A stretch of 64,000 nucleotides of DNA from Cymodocea nodosa (lineage: Eukaryota; Streptophyta; Magnoliopsida; Alismatales; Cymodoceaceae): assembly GCA_036874045.1 (NCBI GenBank), contig CM072337.1, positions 22,914,001 through 22,978,000 of the forward strand, given 5' to 3'. Under the pieces are notes generated by a model, which worked only from the letters and a program-made list of their open reading frames with translations, ran no database searches and was not told the origin of the DNA. The translations under genes and the position numbers were made by a program. Of the stretch, positions 35,721 through 49,400 are shown in pieces. Position 1 is the stretch's first letter; every line of letters begins with the position of its first letter.

Positions 35721-36206
35721 GTAAGTGTAATTAGTAATTTTTAAAATTTTTCCTATTGTAAAATAATTATTAAATTTTTTAAGACAGATACAGTATTACA
35801 ATCCCCTGTTAAAGTGTTTAATAGCATGTTTTAACTTGGATTTCCATGTTAACATGCCTTGTTGTCGACTACAAATTGACAGTACGGCAAACATCCATAT
35901 ATGATAACCCCTGACTGAAGTGTCAACCCTGATCTATGTAAGATCATGCACAGACACCTCAAATATTTGTACGTATCATCGAGGAATTCAAGCCGAATCT
36001 TCTTCTACTCACAGAACAACCATTAACAGACATAAAAACAAGCAGCCGTTCTTGGGTTTGAAATTAGAAAGAACACAATTCAACACACTGACTCCAGTGA
36101 TAGTGCGAAAGCTACGAACTAGCCGTTGCTCATTTTATTCACGCACACATTTATACAAATAGAATATCTGCTGATCATGGGGTTTCACGCACGACAGCGT
36201 AGAGAA
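35721..36206. other. 3' flank of the USP gene
   Basis: AT-rich at first, then mixed. The segment near 36,100-36,206 is probably the USP 3' UTR. No other feature. Confidence 0.4.
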
Positions 36207-39200
36207 TCACTTATGGCCTTTGGGCTTCTTCACTATCGTAACGGTGCAGTGGGCGTGATGTGCACAATAATCGCTCACACTACCCAGAAGAGCCCTGCAA
36301 GATAAAATACAAGTTGATTGTTTTTAATTGTTCCAAACAAAGCAATCTGATTAATCATGAAATCATGTCGGTTGGATGTGAATGATGCTAAACGTTGCAG
36401 ACAAGTCAATGTTCCATGGCAATCACACCTTTTGATAGCACCATAACCATGACTGCCCAACACCAACATATCAGCATTGAACTTTTTTACAGCTTCGCAC
36501 AGCACAACTCTAGCATCGCCTTCCACAACCTCAATATGAACATCATTCACCTGCAGTTCATTGGCGTAAATGAAGATATTACCAACGGCTTTTCAAAGTC
36601 AAAGGGAGTATAATTTTGTAATTAAGTGTTATTTTATGGACGCTGAGCTTGTTAGTATGTTAATCCTTTGTTAGGCTTGGTTGTTAACTTGTTATTCTGG
36701 TCCAGCGATTATGATTCATGTGGCCTACATATTGGGCACAGCTGTTACTCTGGAATGATGAGAGGGAAGCAATGTTTCTTTAATATCGATAGGGTTTTTA
36801 CTTGGATTCAGACACAGAACTTTCTTTCTAAACAGACTTTATAAAGAAAGGAATGGCTACTTCTATTATCTATTATTAGTGAGAGAAGCATTCCTTAAAA
36901 CATAAGAGGCCGCTCCAATCTTCTATTCTCTCATCTTCCATTTCGGATGGCATTAGATCACAAGAGGATTGATATTCTCCAAACTAGTTTGCACCATGAT
37001 CGAAAGCAGATTAAGTGCAGCAGTTAGCGGTAGGACCGTAGGAGGCTCAAGCATAACACAAATACAAGATTTAGGTACCCTTTCCCAACCTCGGCCAATG
37101 TTGCAAATGTCACATTCATTCAGCCTGATTTCTCAAATATTTGGTACCAGGAAATGCAAATCTGGTCTCTTGCGAGCTGCAATTTGGGGGGTTTTGTTGA
37201 TGATGATGAGCTGGCACTAGTGGCTAAGATTTGTCAAGAAGATGAAACTATGAGCACTAATACTGGCCTACGTAGAGAAAGATTGACTTGTGAAAACATC
37301 AATCACAAGCACCGTGATCCTTAGAGTCCATTTATGCCACTGAGAAAGTTAAAAAAAACTAAGTAATAGAAAGTCGAAAAAACTGAGAATCAGAAAGTCA
37401 AAATTTAAGAATCAGAAAGTTGGAAAGTAAATTTTGAAAATATTTATATCAGAAAGTTAGAAAAATTATATAATTCATGAATTTTTAATATTTATATATT
37501 AAATAATATTTATAATATGATATAATAAAATAATAATATTAATTAAATAAAAATAACATTTGTGATTTTAATATTATAAAATAATATTAACAATAATAAA
37601 ATAATTAATATTTTATTATTAATAAAAATATTAAAATAATTAATTAAATAAAACAATATTAACAATATATGCTTTAATTATATTAACAATACTAAAATAA
37701 TATATTATATTAATATACTTTAATTATATTAAAGTATATACGAATTAATTTTAATTAAAACAATAATATATTATACTTTAATTATATTAATAATATATAC
37801 TTTAATAATAATTAATTAAACAAAGATAATTACTATACTACTTTTCTAACTTTTAGATAGGAGAAGTCTGAAAATTTGAAATCTCTTATCTTTTCTACAT
37901 GACACAAACTTCAAAAAGCTAAGACAATTTTTTCAACTTTCTAATTTTTAACTTTTTAAGTAACACAAATAATACCTTAATGTGCTTGTTATCATTGTTG
38001 AATTGTCAATTGCAACTAACATATGCGCTGTGTTAAAGAACTTCTCACATAGTTGACACGTTTGGAGTTTGAACTCCTGTAAAAGCTGCATTTTCCACAG
38101 AAACTACTTCCCTTGTTGAGTATTTGAGAAACTTTTCAGATATTACGTAGACATGGTTGACTACTTAAGTAGTCCAAAATAAATTTTCTTTTAAAGAGTT
38201 TGCAGGTTGACTATGAGACGTTTACCTTTACCCCTAACCTTAGATTCATTCCCACATACCTAGCATCTCCTTCTGAACCAAGAACTAAGGAAAAGAACTT
38301 CATTTCCTTAGCCAAATCAGGTTATGGCATACCTAGGACAGAAAATCAATGAGAGGTTTAGGAATGACAAGAGGTCTACAGGAACACAAATTTTTCCTTC
38401 TCAACGTCATGGTTTTGTTCAACAAATCCCACGTAATCTATATTATATATTAATGGAAGATGAGTAACGGATCAAACTAACTTTTACAAATAAAATTCTA
38501 TGTTCATCCAAGTTCATTCCTTCTTTTCTCTATTTTTGAAGTTAGGAGAAAAGGATAAAATGGTCTTTCAACATCCTATAACTCACTTTCAAAAATCATG
38601 TGTTCTGTAACCACCTTGATCACATTTTTCCAACACAACCAGTTGAAAGTGAGTCTAATAATTGCCCCATCTTTAAAAAACCCTCTAATAAGTAGTACCT
38701 GCATTAGTTTTTTAGTAAGATATCTTAAGGGTAAACAATTAAAAGTGAAAATGAAACCATTTCTTCAAGTGAGATTCACAATTAATTCATAACTTAACCT
38801 GAAAAGAAGGGACTATTTGCTTATATCTACATGAAAGACAGTTTCATATAATTCTGTAATCATATTTATGACACGATTATACTGCATTATTGTAAAAAAT
38901 AAATAATTCATACTTATCATTTAGCAAGTGAAGTTATTAATGAAATTAAAGGTAAATTATGCTTATTTTCAATGTGACAGAAATAATCATTACAACTGCT
39001 GATTAGAAAGATGCCAGAATATATTATATGTGTGTGTGTGTGTGTGTGTAATATATGATAAAGTATTAAAATTAATATCCATATTATACATTGCTGTAAA
39101 AAAAAGGATAAAATGGCTGTTAAAACACCATTTAAACATTTTTTATCTCAAAAAATTCTGCTTTCCAGAAATACGGAAAAAAAATTTAGAAAAAAATGGT

Positions 39201-41376
39201 CATGTTTCCTTTAAGCTGCCATTTTTTCCCTGTTTTTCTGAGAAAAATGGCCATTTTTACCATTTTTAGCCGTATAAATGGCCTTTCTTTTATTTTTGAG
39301 ATTTCATATTTTGAGTTATTTTCATCGATATAATTTCACTATTTTGTTACTTATTGTTGTTTATAATTTTAATTATACATTTTATATATTTATTTATATT
39401 TTGAATATAAGTATTTAACCTTGAGTGACAATTACACATAATAAAAAGATGTTTTTGAAATTGTATTAGATGTAATTGAATTATAATTTATTTTGATGAT
39501 CTTGATACTTGTATATTTGTAAACATATTTATATTCATTTATTTTTTATTTATACCATTTATCAAAAAATGCCCATCTAAACCCTCGTTTAAAAAATTTA
39601 ATTTTCAATCAGTACAGTTTCTATTTACCATTTTTACAACATTGATACTATCAGACTTTACTTGCACGTAAGGATGCGAGGTACTCTAATATGTAAATAT
39701 TCTAGAAGAATTAAGACATTGCACATTTCAAATCTGTTTTGGAACATTTCAATCTTTTTTTCATAACTGTAGAAAGTTATAGAGAAGCTAGATTAGCCTT
39801 CCAATCTAATGATGTGTTTGGCATTTTGATTGGGATCGCAACCTTTTTAGAAAAATTAGCATGCTGAAAGGTAGAGTACAGTTTGTAGTTTTTTGTGGTT
39901 TTGTGTAAATATAAAAAGTTATAAAGATAGTCTTAAAAGTACAAGATAATACTTCAGCAGTTTTTCATAAGTTAACAAGAACCAACTTTTTTAAAAATAC
40001 AAGACTTGAACTGAAATATAGAAACTGCATTTCTAAATCATGAGTATTTGAAAACACATTTTGGAAAAGAAACATATTTCTAGAAAGCTAAACACAGCTA
40101 AGATTGAAATAAATTCTTCAGAATTAATTATAACATAGTCAACTCCTTGCTTCCACCGACTGTATTATAATTTATTAAACCACTCCTTAATTATGAAACA
40201 GCACAAAGAACAAAGAACAATGGTAGTTTTGATTGATAAACATGTTTGTTACAAATTCAGAATAGCATTATCATATATCAATTCCAGTTAAAAGATGGAT
40301 GAAAACTTTTTCTTCTATTTATTATCCTTTTTCCCAAATTTTAACCAGAAAATATCTTTCTTTTCCTCTTGCTTTCTATTTTCCCGTCCGTGCTTTACAT
40401 TGCCATAGTAGACAAGCTTTGAAAAGAAAAATCTTTATACAAGGAGATTAGAATTTCACTAAAGTTTCCCCAAGTTACAAAAATAAAAGGGCCGGTTCTA
40501 GAATAAAAGCTTTTTACATGTAAAAGAATTATTTTTTACTCAAATTCTGGTTTTTTTCATATTCATTCTTCCACAAGGGGTCTAAATTTCCTACAGATAC
40601 CTACACCTGATATATGCGTAGGCATCGTAATTTTACAAATAAATAGAAGAGGAAAATTTTTCTTCTTAGATATTCATAAATACATGATAAAATTCTCTGA
40701 AACTAGATAACTGTGCCCTTATTCTAAAGAATTTAGAATTCAACCCATTTTATTAAATTTCAATTGCTAAATTTTAGATGGAAAACAGTATCATGCATAA
40801 CTCGAATTAGAATGAAATTTTAAAATGTAATTGATTGTATGATAGATTAGATAATTATATAATCAATTTTTATTTTTTAAATATAAAAATTAAGGAAGAA
40901 AATTTACTGTAGCCATCCTTCTGTTGCACAAGGGATGGTACACCAGAGCAAAGGGAAAGAATCAAAACAGGGAGAAGCACATACCGATTTGCTGAGGCAC
41001 ATATCCCTGGCCTTGCTGACTACTCTGCCGGCGACAATCCTCAGATCAGACTCCACGAACGGCATCACCTCAGCGGCCCCTGTTCGTTCATCATTTTTAA
41101 AGGAAGAAGAAGAAAAAGAAATCAAACAACAGAAATGAGAAGTACGACGGCCCATCTGGTCTCCCATAAGGAACCAGAGGAAAAAGATGGCATGGTTCCA
41201 CTACCAGGCCCGGCGAGGCCGACGACGGAGGAAGCGGCGGGCTTCGCGTAGACGACGACGAGCTTGAAGGCGAAGGTGGGACCAGCAAAGAAGTGCTCTA
41301 GGGTCCACTCGAGAGCGTAGTAGCTATGCTCCGCATCGTCTATCGCCAGGAGCATCACCGATTTCACGCCCTCCAT
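36207..41376 (-). CDS. Universal stress protein A-like protein, spliced
   Basis: This is a single-domain plant USP (Usp fold, ATP-binding type), usually cytosolic or nuclear and induced by stress. Four exons join in frame: 41,376-41,205; 41,079-40,985; 36,550-36,429; 36,294-36,207. All introns are GT-AG; the second is 4.4 kb. The 158-aa product starts MEGVKSVMLLAIDDAEHS (strand 1 and the conserved Asp). It continues HFFAGPTFAFKLVVVYAKP and EVVEGDARVVLCEAVKKF, and ends with LVLGSHGYGAIKRALLGSVS. That matches the ATP-binding pattern G-x2-G-x9-G-S exactly. The C-terminus CTVTIVKKPKGHK is typical. A Met lies in frame 24 codons upstream (41,448), but the shorter start fits the family. The gene appears intact. 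Confidence 0.93.
36551..40984 (-). other. 4.4-kb USP intron 2
   Basis: AT-rich intron. It holds a very AT-rich, AATAAT/TTAATTA-rich tract (37,480-37,830) and a (TG) microsatellite (39,029-39,049). A mixed-composition island at about 36,900-37,320 includes a plus frame without a recognised domain. Another stretch (39,110-39,290) is rich in CCATTT and AAATGG words that could pair. No transposase or RT was recognised. Confidence 0.6.
39029..39049 (+). repeat. (TG)10 microsatellite
   Basis: Uninterrupted TG dinucleotides in the USP intron. Confidence 0.95.
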
Positions 41377-42523
41377 GGGGTCGGGAGGCGATCCAAATCT
41401 TCGGTACCACCGAATGAGCTTCCGAAGGCCTGATCTCGGAACGAGCACTAGCAGTGTTTGTTTACCATCTAGCTGTACATAGGGGAAGGCTGACGGTGTG
41501 ATCTGTAGCGGTTGCGGAACGTGGCCGTAACGTCACTAACGTCCTTGAAGCCCTCCCGGAACGTGGCGGCGACGGTGGGCGCGCCCACGGGTCTGCAGTG
41601 GTGTGTAGTCAGCCTTTTTTTTTCTTTTTTTTTCCTTATTAACGGTGCTTGTGCATTCGGAGCTGTCACTTTACCGTTGCCGGTTTCCAAAAATATGATT
41701 ATTGACAAGTGGTAGATATTCGGCAGGAAAATTAAATAAATATTTTCGGCAGGAAAATTATAAAAATACGGAAAATTAAACTAATTGTGTAAATTTTATC
41801 AATAATAAACACATGATAAAAAAAAATATTTCGTAATATATATATATATATATGATAATGGTAGTTTTTTGTACGAATTCGATATCATTCTTCCCTGATC
41901 GTGTTTTTTTTTTCTTTTGAATGATGGCGAAGAATCCACGGAACGAGCCCGAATAAGAAGGGAGAGAAATAGGTGAATTAACAACCAGATACCCCTTCTC
42001 GGGTAAAACGCTAACTGTGTCTGGTGATCTGCATGCAGTATGTGACGACACGTTCTTCCCCTGCCGGAGATGACGGCCGTCGTTTGTTGCTCGGCCTGCA
42101 TTTGGGCTCCGTCCCCTGGAGAGATTGTTTCAAGGGTGAGGACCTGTAAATCACGTCACTCTGATGCAGGACGACAAAGAGCTTGTCATGTACGCCATCT
42201 TCAATTCAATCGTCATGAGGAAGGAAGATACCAATCAAGAAATACGACAAGCTGCTCCAACATCATCATCATCGTAATTGAAGTTGTCCCCTTACATGCA
42301 TAGATAGCACAAATCTTCGTATGTGTGTTAAAGGAAAAACGGCCAGAAGCAAGAAATGTCTTGTTTTTCTCAGACATGGGTGCCTCCAGCTGATAAACTC
42401 TTTCACTAGTTAATGTAATTGACTCTTTCTTTCGTTACCAATTGATTTCAAGACAATGATACGACTCCTAGGATTAATTTTCAACAGCCAAAATAAAGCC
42501 ATTTGGTGGTTGTTAAGTGCATC
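41377..42523. promoter_or_regulatory. USP 5' flank
   Basis: Upstream region of the minus-strand USP gene. The first 300 bp (to about 41,640) are GC-rich and probably include the 5' UTR. An (AT)9 microsatellite follows at 41,836-41,853, and a second GC-richer patch lies at 42,040-42,200. No coding sequence was recognised. Confidence 0.4.
41836..41853 (+). repeat. (AT)9 microsatellite
   Basis: Uninterrupted AT dinucleotides in the USP upstream region. Confidence 0.95.
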
Positions 42524-43057
42524 AGAAAGACTAAGTCGTCTAAGTCTCCTGAGTTCTCCTTTTGAATATGATCGCAGGCACCTCTTGGACCAGTTAATAG
42601 CAGCGTCATTTGTACAGAAGAAATTCCTCTTTTTTTCTTTTTTTCCGGAAGCTAATGCTATGTCGTGGAAGTCCAACAAGCAGCGTACAAATGCTCGATC
42701 GTCGATGGCTACTGTAACAATGGACCTCACGTGGCTTCAAGAGCCTTTATGTTGTACCAACTGCTCCTCAACTCTCCTGTGGGGGCGTCATATCCCACCG
42801 CAAATCCATGTATCACTCCAACATAAAAAAGACGTTCAAATCGATTTACAACGATGTGCCTTCTGTCGAGCAAGGAACCAATAATCCATGTCCTTACGAA
42901 AACTCTTGTCAATCTTCGCTTTTACAAGCTCTGAACAATATCCTTATGCATGGCAACCTGTGAGATGTTGGCAGCTGTAGTAGCTACTCCTTCATTTTCT
43001 ACCATTCGTCTGCTGTTGACGATTTGACAACGCCGATTAATCCAGTTCTGTACACCT
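42524..43057. repeat. ABCC downstream segment, left part of the duplicated block
   Basis: This segment lies 3' of the ABCC gene and is duplicated at the right of the window. 42,524-42,655 corresponds to about 56,600-56,730, and 42,651 onward corresponds to 62,311 onward, the two parts being separated by the copia element. It carries no recognised gene. A 61-codon minus-strand frame (42,727-42,912) is conserved in both copies but lacks an ATG start. Confidence 0.8.
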
Positions 43058-43063
43058 TTTATT
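43058..43063 (-). terminator. Polyadenylation signal of ABCC
   Basis: AATAAA on the minus strand, about 410 bp downstream of the ABCC stop codon. It is the clearest candidate 3' UTR signal and is conserved in the second copy at 62,715-62,720. Confidence 0.5.
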
Positions 43064-43469
43064 AAGCTAGAGTATAGAACAGGACTCTAGATATAGTTAG
43101 TATCCATACAGCAGTTCTTTCGCAGAATAATGTCGATAGGAGGAACAACTGCATTGTAAAAATTCCAATTTTTTCGGAGGAACATTTCCCACCTCTTCCT
43201 GTTCTACCAAAATAATTTATGCGCAAATCAAAAAATATGCTTGAAAGCTTAATTGAAGAGGATGTCAACTAATCATAATATTTTCCAGAGCAAAAATATG
43301 ATAACGAAGTAGAAGCGTTTCAATTTATACAAGTGAAGTTAGTTCCAGATAGACTCTGCGGATTTGGTGAAACTTGCACCGTGTTCCAGCATTATGTTTT
43401 GGTCGATGGCGAAGCTGGCGAGACGCAGTCCGGTTTGTTTGCTTCAAAGAGTACGATAATGGCACTATA

Positions 43470-46400
43470 CTATAGACCAGAGGAACGATTGGCGTACTCT
43501 TGCACCAATGCACCAAAGAGTGACTGTTGTTCAATCAGCTTAGATGGGTGATCAAATTCCTTTGCTAATCCTGTACAGAATTCAGCACATACGCTGAGAA
43601 CTTTTGTGGTATCTTGACTAAGAATTAGAGATGCAATGAAGGATTGAGAAAAAAAGTGAACCTGCATCAACAACCAGTACTCTATCACAATCCATTACTG
43701 TTGGTATTCTGTGAGCAATGCTGATTATTGTACACGTTGTGAAATCTTCTCTGATGATTTTCTGAATCACTCCATCCGTCTGTGAATCTACTGAAGCCGT
43801 TGCCTCATCCATAAATAAAATGCGACTGTGCTTTAGCATAACCCGTCCTAAACATAGGAGTTGCCTTTGCCCAACACTCCAGTTATCCCCATTATCCACA
43901 ACTAAGTATCACACAGGGAAAATGTCAAAAGCATGCTGTACATCCAATTGTAAAAATGAGAACATTATTTGATGGCATTGTTAAAGAAATATCAAACCGA
44001 AATAAAGTTTTTTGGTGGAATCAGGCAAAATGGCTAGATATTCTAGTAAACGAAAATGAAATACTTGATCTTGGAAAGATAAGAGTTCAATTATGATGTT
44101 CATTCTCGTGGCATCTTTTAATCAATAAAACTAACCTCCAGCTAATTATTAAGAATAACATGGAATGTCTCTTTGTATGCTATGTCATATGATTACTTGT
44201 TTTAGAAATATTTGCTATAGAAGGAAGTTTGCTTGATAATGCTGCTAGCACTTGAACTATGTTAGAGTGTAGCATGCATCAGAAACTAAAATTAAAATCC
44301 AAAATTGTTATCAAAAACTTGAGATGGTGGGAATGGCTGATTTCAAAAAAACTGAATACGAAGAAATATAAACTAATGAAAGTGTAATTTAGTTGTTGTA
44401 AGGTGCTTTGACTACTGATGAGACTTTTCTCATCATCTTCACGTTTACCATTCCTGTAGCAGCCTAATTTATACGGTATAAAGTAGTTGGTTTTTGTTCA
44501 TAACTTCTTCACAATGTTGAAGTCAATTAAGTAGATAGGGAAGAGATAAAAAACAATCAAAACTAAATGAAGAAAAAGGTATACAACAATGTTTAAATTT
44601 AACATACCTGAAGCATCAAGCTTTTCAGGTTTCGCAGCCACCACATCTTTGAGCTGGCAACGCTCAAGGCTCTGTGATAAGAATATTAGTTACAACATGG
44701 CATGGAATGGAATTAATGATAACTGAGGTGCATACAATGGAATAAACAAACAAATGTTAACCTGTTTCCAGCCATATCAAGAAAATATCCAATAACCAAT
44801 AATTATGCCCGTTAAAGCATTTGGAAAAATGACATCAAAATTAAACACTCAACAGACTGTACCTGCCATATCTCATCATCTGAATACAATCCAATAGGGT
44901 CAATGTTGCTCCGAACGGTTCCTTCAAACAGAACAGGCTCCTGGGGGATGATTCCAAAGCGTGATCGTAGATCATGCAAGCCCAAAGTGCAAATGTCTAT
45001 TCCATCAATAATTATTTTCCCACTGCAAGGTTCAATCAATCGGAACAGGGCCTGGATCAAAGTTGATTTCCCACTTCCTGTTCGACCAACAACGCCAATC
45101 TTCTCTCCTCCAATAATATTGAGTGTAATACCTTTCAGAATGACAGGACTGTTCTCACGATATTTAACCTGCATGTCAGTAAATGTAACTTTTTGGTATT
45201 CACTGTCATTGATTATAGCTTAAATTGAGTATGCTTACGATGTGAATGTATGGCAAAAAAAAAAAGGTAAAAATCAGTTAGAAAAGTATTATGTAAACAA
45301 ATTATGATTATGCATAGAAATTCCCAAAGGAAAATCCTCCCATTGGCAGGTAAAACGTAGAAAAGAAAAAACTTGGCCTAACTCCCAAGCCACCGCCCTC
45401 ACCTAGAATGGAGCCCACCCCTTGTGTGGTAGCCAGCTGGACCAACTTTAAAACCCCAATGTATAATTACCATTGGGTAGGACAAGTTATGATGGAAAAT
45501 CTGAACTAAATATATTTACAAACAGAGTTTCAAAAAAATATCTGCTAACAGATATGGCAAACAAAAATTGTGATGGCAATTTGTACCTTCAATTCCTTGA
45601 GCTCAATATTCCCATGCATTGGCCAATCTGCAGGTGGAAGACAATTCTTGTTCTCCCATGCTGCTTCAGAAGGAATCTGTGTGAACTGCTTAACCCTCTC
45701 TACAGAAACCATTCTGTTCTCAACGAAGCAGCTCATCCATATCGCCAAGAACAACATAGAATTGAGGGAAAGACCATAAGATAGGGCCAGTCCAACCAGC
45801 TCTGCAGCACATAAAAAGCAGAGAAGATGTAAACTAACTTTAAAAATGTAAATTATTCATATTAAAGAAGGCATGCAGTAACTTTTTACTGAAAATGTGA
45901 TCAAATATTTCTTTATCATATTCAATGTTGAAATTGGAGTGCCATAGCATGTGGAATGCAGACCACTATTTTCAAGAAAAAAACGTATTTGATTATAAAA
46001 TAATTTGCTGGATTCACCAATGAAATTTTGGCATAGGATAAGTTGGAAATTGTGGTTATAGTCAATATGGACCAACTTTTCTTAAAAGAATGAACCAGAT
46101 TCATCATATATTACCTGGCTTGATCACATTTGGTGGTAGGAGTACCATGACTAGTGCAGCTAGACAGAGTATACAGCTTCCAATCAACTCCAAACGAAAT
46201 CCCAACCATTCACTAGAACCAAAATTGTGGAAATCCATGCGCAAGTTTGAATTTACTCGACTTACATTCTCATCACAAAATCTTCTCTCTTTCATGAAGC
46301 ATTGAATAGTTGATACACCAGCAACACTCTCAGAGAAGTGATGGATAACAGGTGCTTTTGTGATTGAATCAAGGCGAGTTAGCTCTCGAGAGGTTGCCAA

Positions 46401-49400
46401 ATAGTAACCCTAAAGCCAATGCCAAGAAAAAGTGAATTGAGAAGTTCCTTTTGTCAACAACGTAAGACATATATAAGTCAGATACAGATATACAAAATAA
46501 CCAGAATTTGCTGGATAGCCTTTCTTCTAATTAATTGTTAGGTAATTATTTATACATATTTTAATCATGATTTAGTACACAAACCAGTCCATTTTGATTC
46601 AAGTAATTTAAGCATGAGATGGTCCAATTATTTACCTAAATAATGGTTTAACTAGTGACTAAATGAAAATCCTCTATTGCATCACAAAAAATTAGTGGAT
46701 TGGTGCAAGTTAGGCTACTGGTTAATTTTCCCGTGCTTGTGATCCAGCCACTCCAATTGTGGAAAGATCATTGTTCCAAGGTGTAAGGTGGATACAGCTT
46801 CAAGATAAAATCAACAAGAAATGTGTACGTAACAAGACGAAAATAGAATTGTATCATGAGGGTAAGAATCACTAGTATTCCAACAGCAACAATATTCAGA
46901 ATCATAATCTTATTACGTGGAATAAGCTACATAAATCCTTTTCTTCAAAGTAGTTTTATCTATGGTCAAATTTCAATTAAATTACATAATTTAAAATATT
47001 TTTAAGTTTTCCTCTACTTCTTTTAGCTTATTTTACATTAATTAAATTTTCTTTCTTAACAGGTGTATTCTTTAATCTCCTAAAGATATAACCAAATCAT
47101 TTAAAAGTCAATATTCTAATTAGCACAGCTCTTACTTTATTTCTAATAAAACTATTTTTAAATTTATTTCTTATAGTATTACCACTCATATATTTATGCA
47201 AACACATATCAACAAGACTAACGTTTTATGTATAGTCAAGCTTTATAGTCTAATATTTTGAGTCATAAAGTATAACTGAGTGAATAACAATTTTATCAAA
47301 TTATCCTTTCGATTTTAAGAATATCAATCTATAAATAATACTTCAAAAGCATTTCTCCATTCCATCCATCTTACCTCAGTCTTATGAATAACATAATCTA
47401 TAATTTTACTATTACTATTTATTATAGACTACAAGTATTTAAAAGTCTTACTTTTATGAATTTTATAACTATATAAATATATACCTTCATCATTATTCTT
47501 ATTTTTGTTGAGCCTACATTCTATATATCTAAATTTTAACCTTTTCAATCTAAATCCTTTAAACTCTAAAGTAGATAAATGCCCACTAAATCTATCTCTC
47601 GAATAGCAATTTTTATTCAAAGAGTTTTGATTGAATTACATGTCTTTTATGTGTTGCTTTATATAAGTAAAGCATTCTAAACACTATGCAGAGGATGTTC
47701 ATATATGATGCATACCCTGTAATAGAAGTTCAGCCAAGCCAGTGGGATTATGGCTATTACTGTTGGCCAAGCAACTTGACATGTGATGACAATGATACTG
47801 AGAACTGTGATGTACATTGAAACATACAGACCTGTAAAAAAGGGCAGGAAGAGATCTATGTTGGTTTGATCCGTTGAAGCCTGAATGGAAAACAAAAACA
47901 AAACAGTCTCTGTTATACAACGACGTGGGAAACTAAGAGACTTGTATACTCAACATAGGCAATGATGACATGATGATTTAGATAAAAGGTAATTGCAATT
48001 GTGAAAAAATATATAAAAGCCCATAATGGAGAAGAAAATCAAACAACGGAACAGAATATTTTACCCTGCTTAAAATTCTTCCTGAAGGTGTTGTGTCAAA
48101 GAATGACATGGGGGCATGTAAAATGCTATCGAGAATCTGCTTGAAAAATATCTGAGCAGTCTTGAGCCCTAAGAATGCAACAAGAAATGTTCTAATAGTA
48201 AGAAGAACGATTGATACTGCTGCAATAATGGAATAAACACTGACAAACGTTCCTGCATTGAAGTTTGGAGCAGTCTCCTCAGATGTTTCGTATGCCAGCC
48301 AATAGTCACTGGCCATCAAAGAACACTGCCATATCAAGGCAGATGCTACAACTGCGACCACACCCCACCAACCCCAAGCCTCGGTAGCATATACTTTGTA
48401 CACATGCAAGTTCACATGTCCGGTTTCACGTTGCTCAGCCTCTATAAGCTCTGCTTTACCCTTCTTATTTGAAGAATCATCTGAACCATTTTCTCCACCA
48501 GCATGGTCGTGATATACATGGGGCTTATCTGATTGTTTCCAGTGTCGTTGATCGCTGCTGCCAATTGCAGTATTTCTGATCTCCACAAGCTCCATGGAAT
48601 CAGCATGTGCAGAGACAAGTGCATCAAAATCTGTACCAGAACCCAGTAGTTCATTGTATTTTCCACATTGTACAATTTTTCCTCCTTTCATGACCTGTTG
48701 TGCGTTAAGAAATAAGTTAAAACCAAAAACATTTATTTAAGGTCATGGTAGAGCTAGCTTTCACTGCAGTATTTTGTCATAACATCATATTCGTTTGAAA
48801 ATATTAAGACGGCAGAATCAAGGCCATGTAACCGATAACACCAGGAACAGAACCGGAAGAGAAAACAAAAATGCTGGAAACGATAGCAGAGCATCTACCA
48901 CTCACCAAAATCTTATCAGCATTGTGCAAGAAGTCCACTTGATGCGTTACAAGAACGACAGTCTTGCCCTTCAGAGCTCCCCTCACGCACTCCTGCAGGA
49001 CAAATGTTATTCAATGGGACAACAAAAATCTCCACCAAAATCAAAGGTAACGCTATCGATATCATCCTATGCTAATCTATTAGCTTTCCCTGTACGGTAG
49101 TAAACAGCTTTTACGAACTGAGATCTTTTTATTATTAAAAGATTAGTCCGTGACAGACGCAACGGCTATCAACAAACGCAACCACAAAAACAGGCAGCTA
49201 AATAATCAAGTGAAAATGAGAAGAAACCGAAAGGGGTTTGGGGTTGGGATTAAACCTTGAAGAGCTCGGAACCGGTGTGGGCATCTACGGCGCTAAAGAC
49301 GTCGTCGAGGAGGTAGACGTCGCAGTTCTGGTAGACGGCCCTAGCGAGCTGAATCCGCTGCTTCTGGCCGCCACTGAGGTTGATCCCTCTCTCTCCAATC

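Noticed and set aside
39030-39269. 79-codon plus-strand open frame
   Set aside because: It begins in a TG microsatellite and is AT-rich low complexity within the USP intron.
42727-42912. 61-codon minus-strand frame conserved in both ABCC downstream copies
   Set aside because: It starts with TTG and its conservation follows from the segmental duplication; no independent sign of coding.
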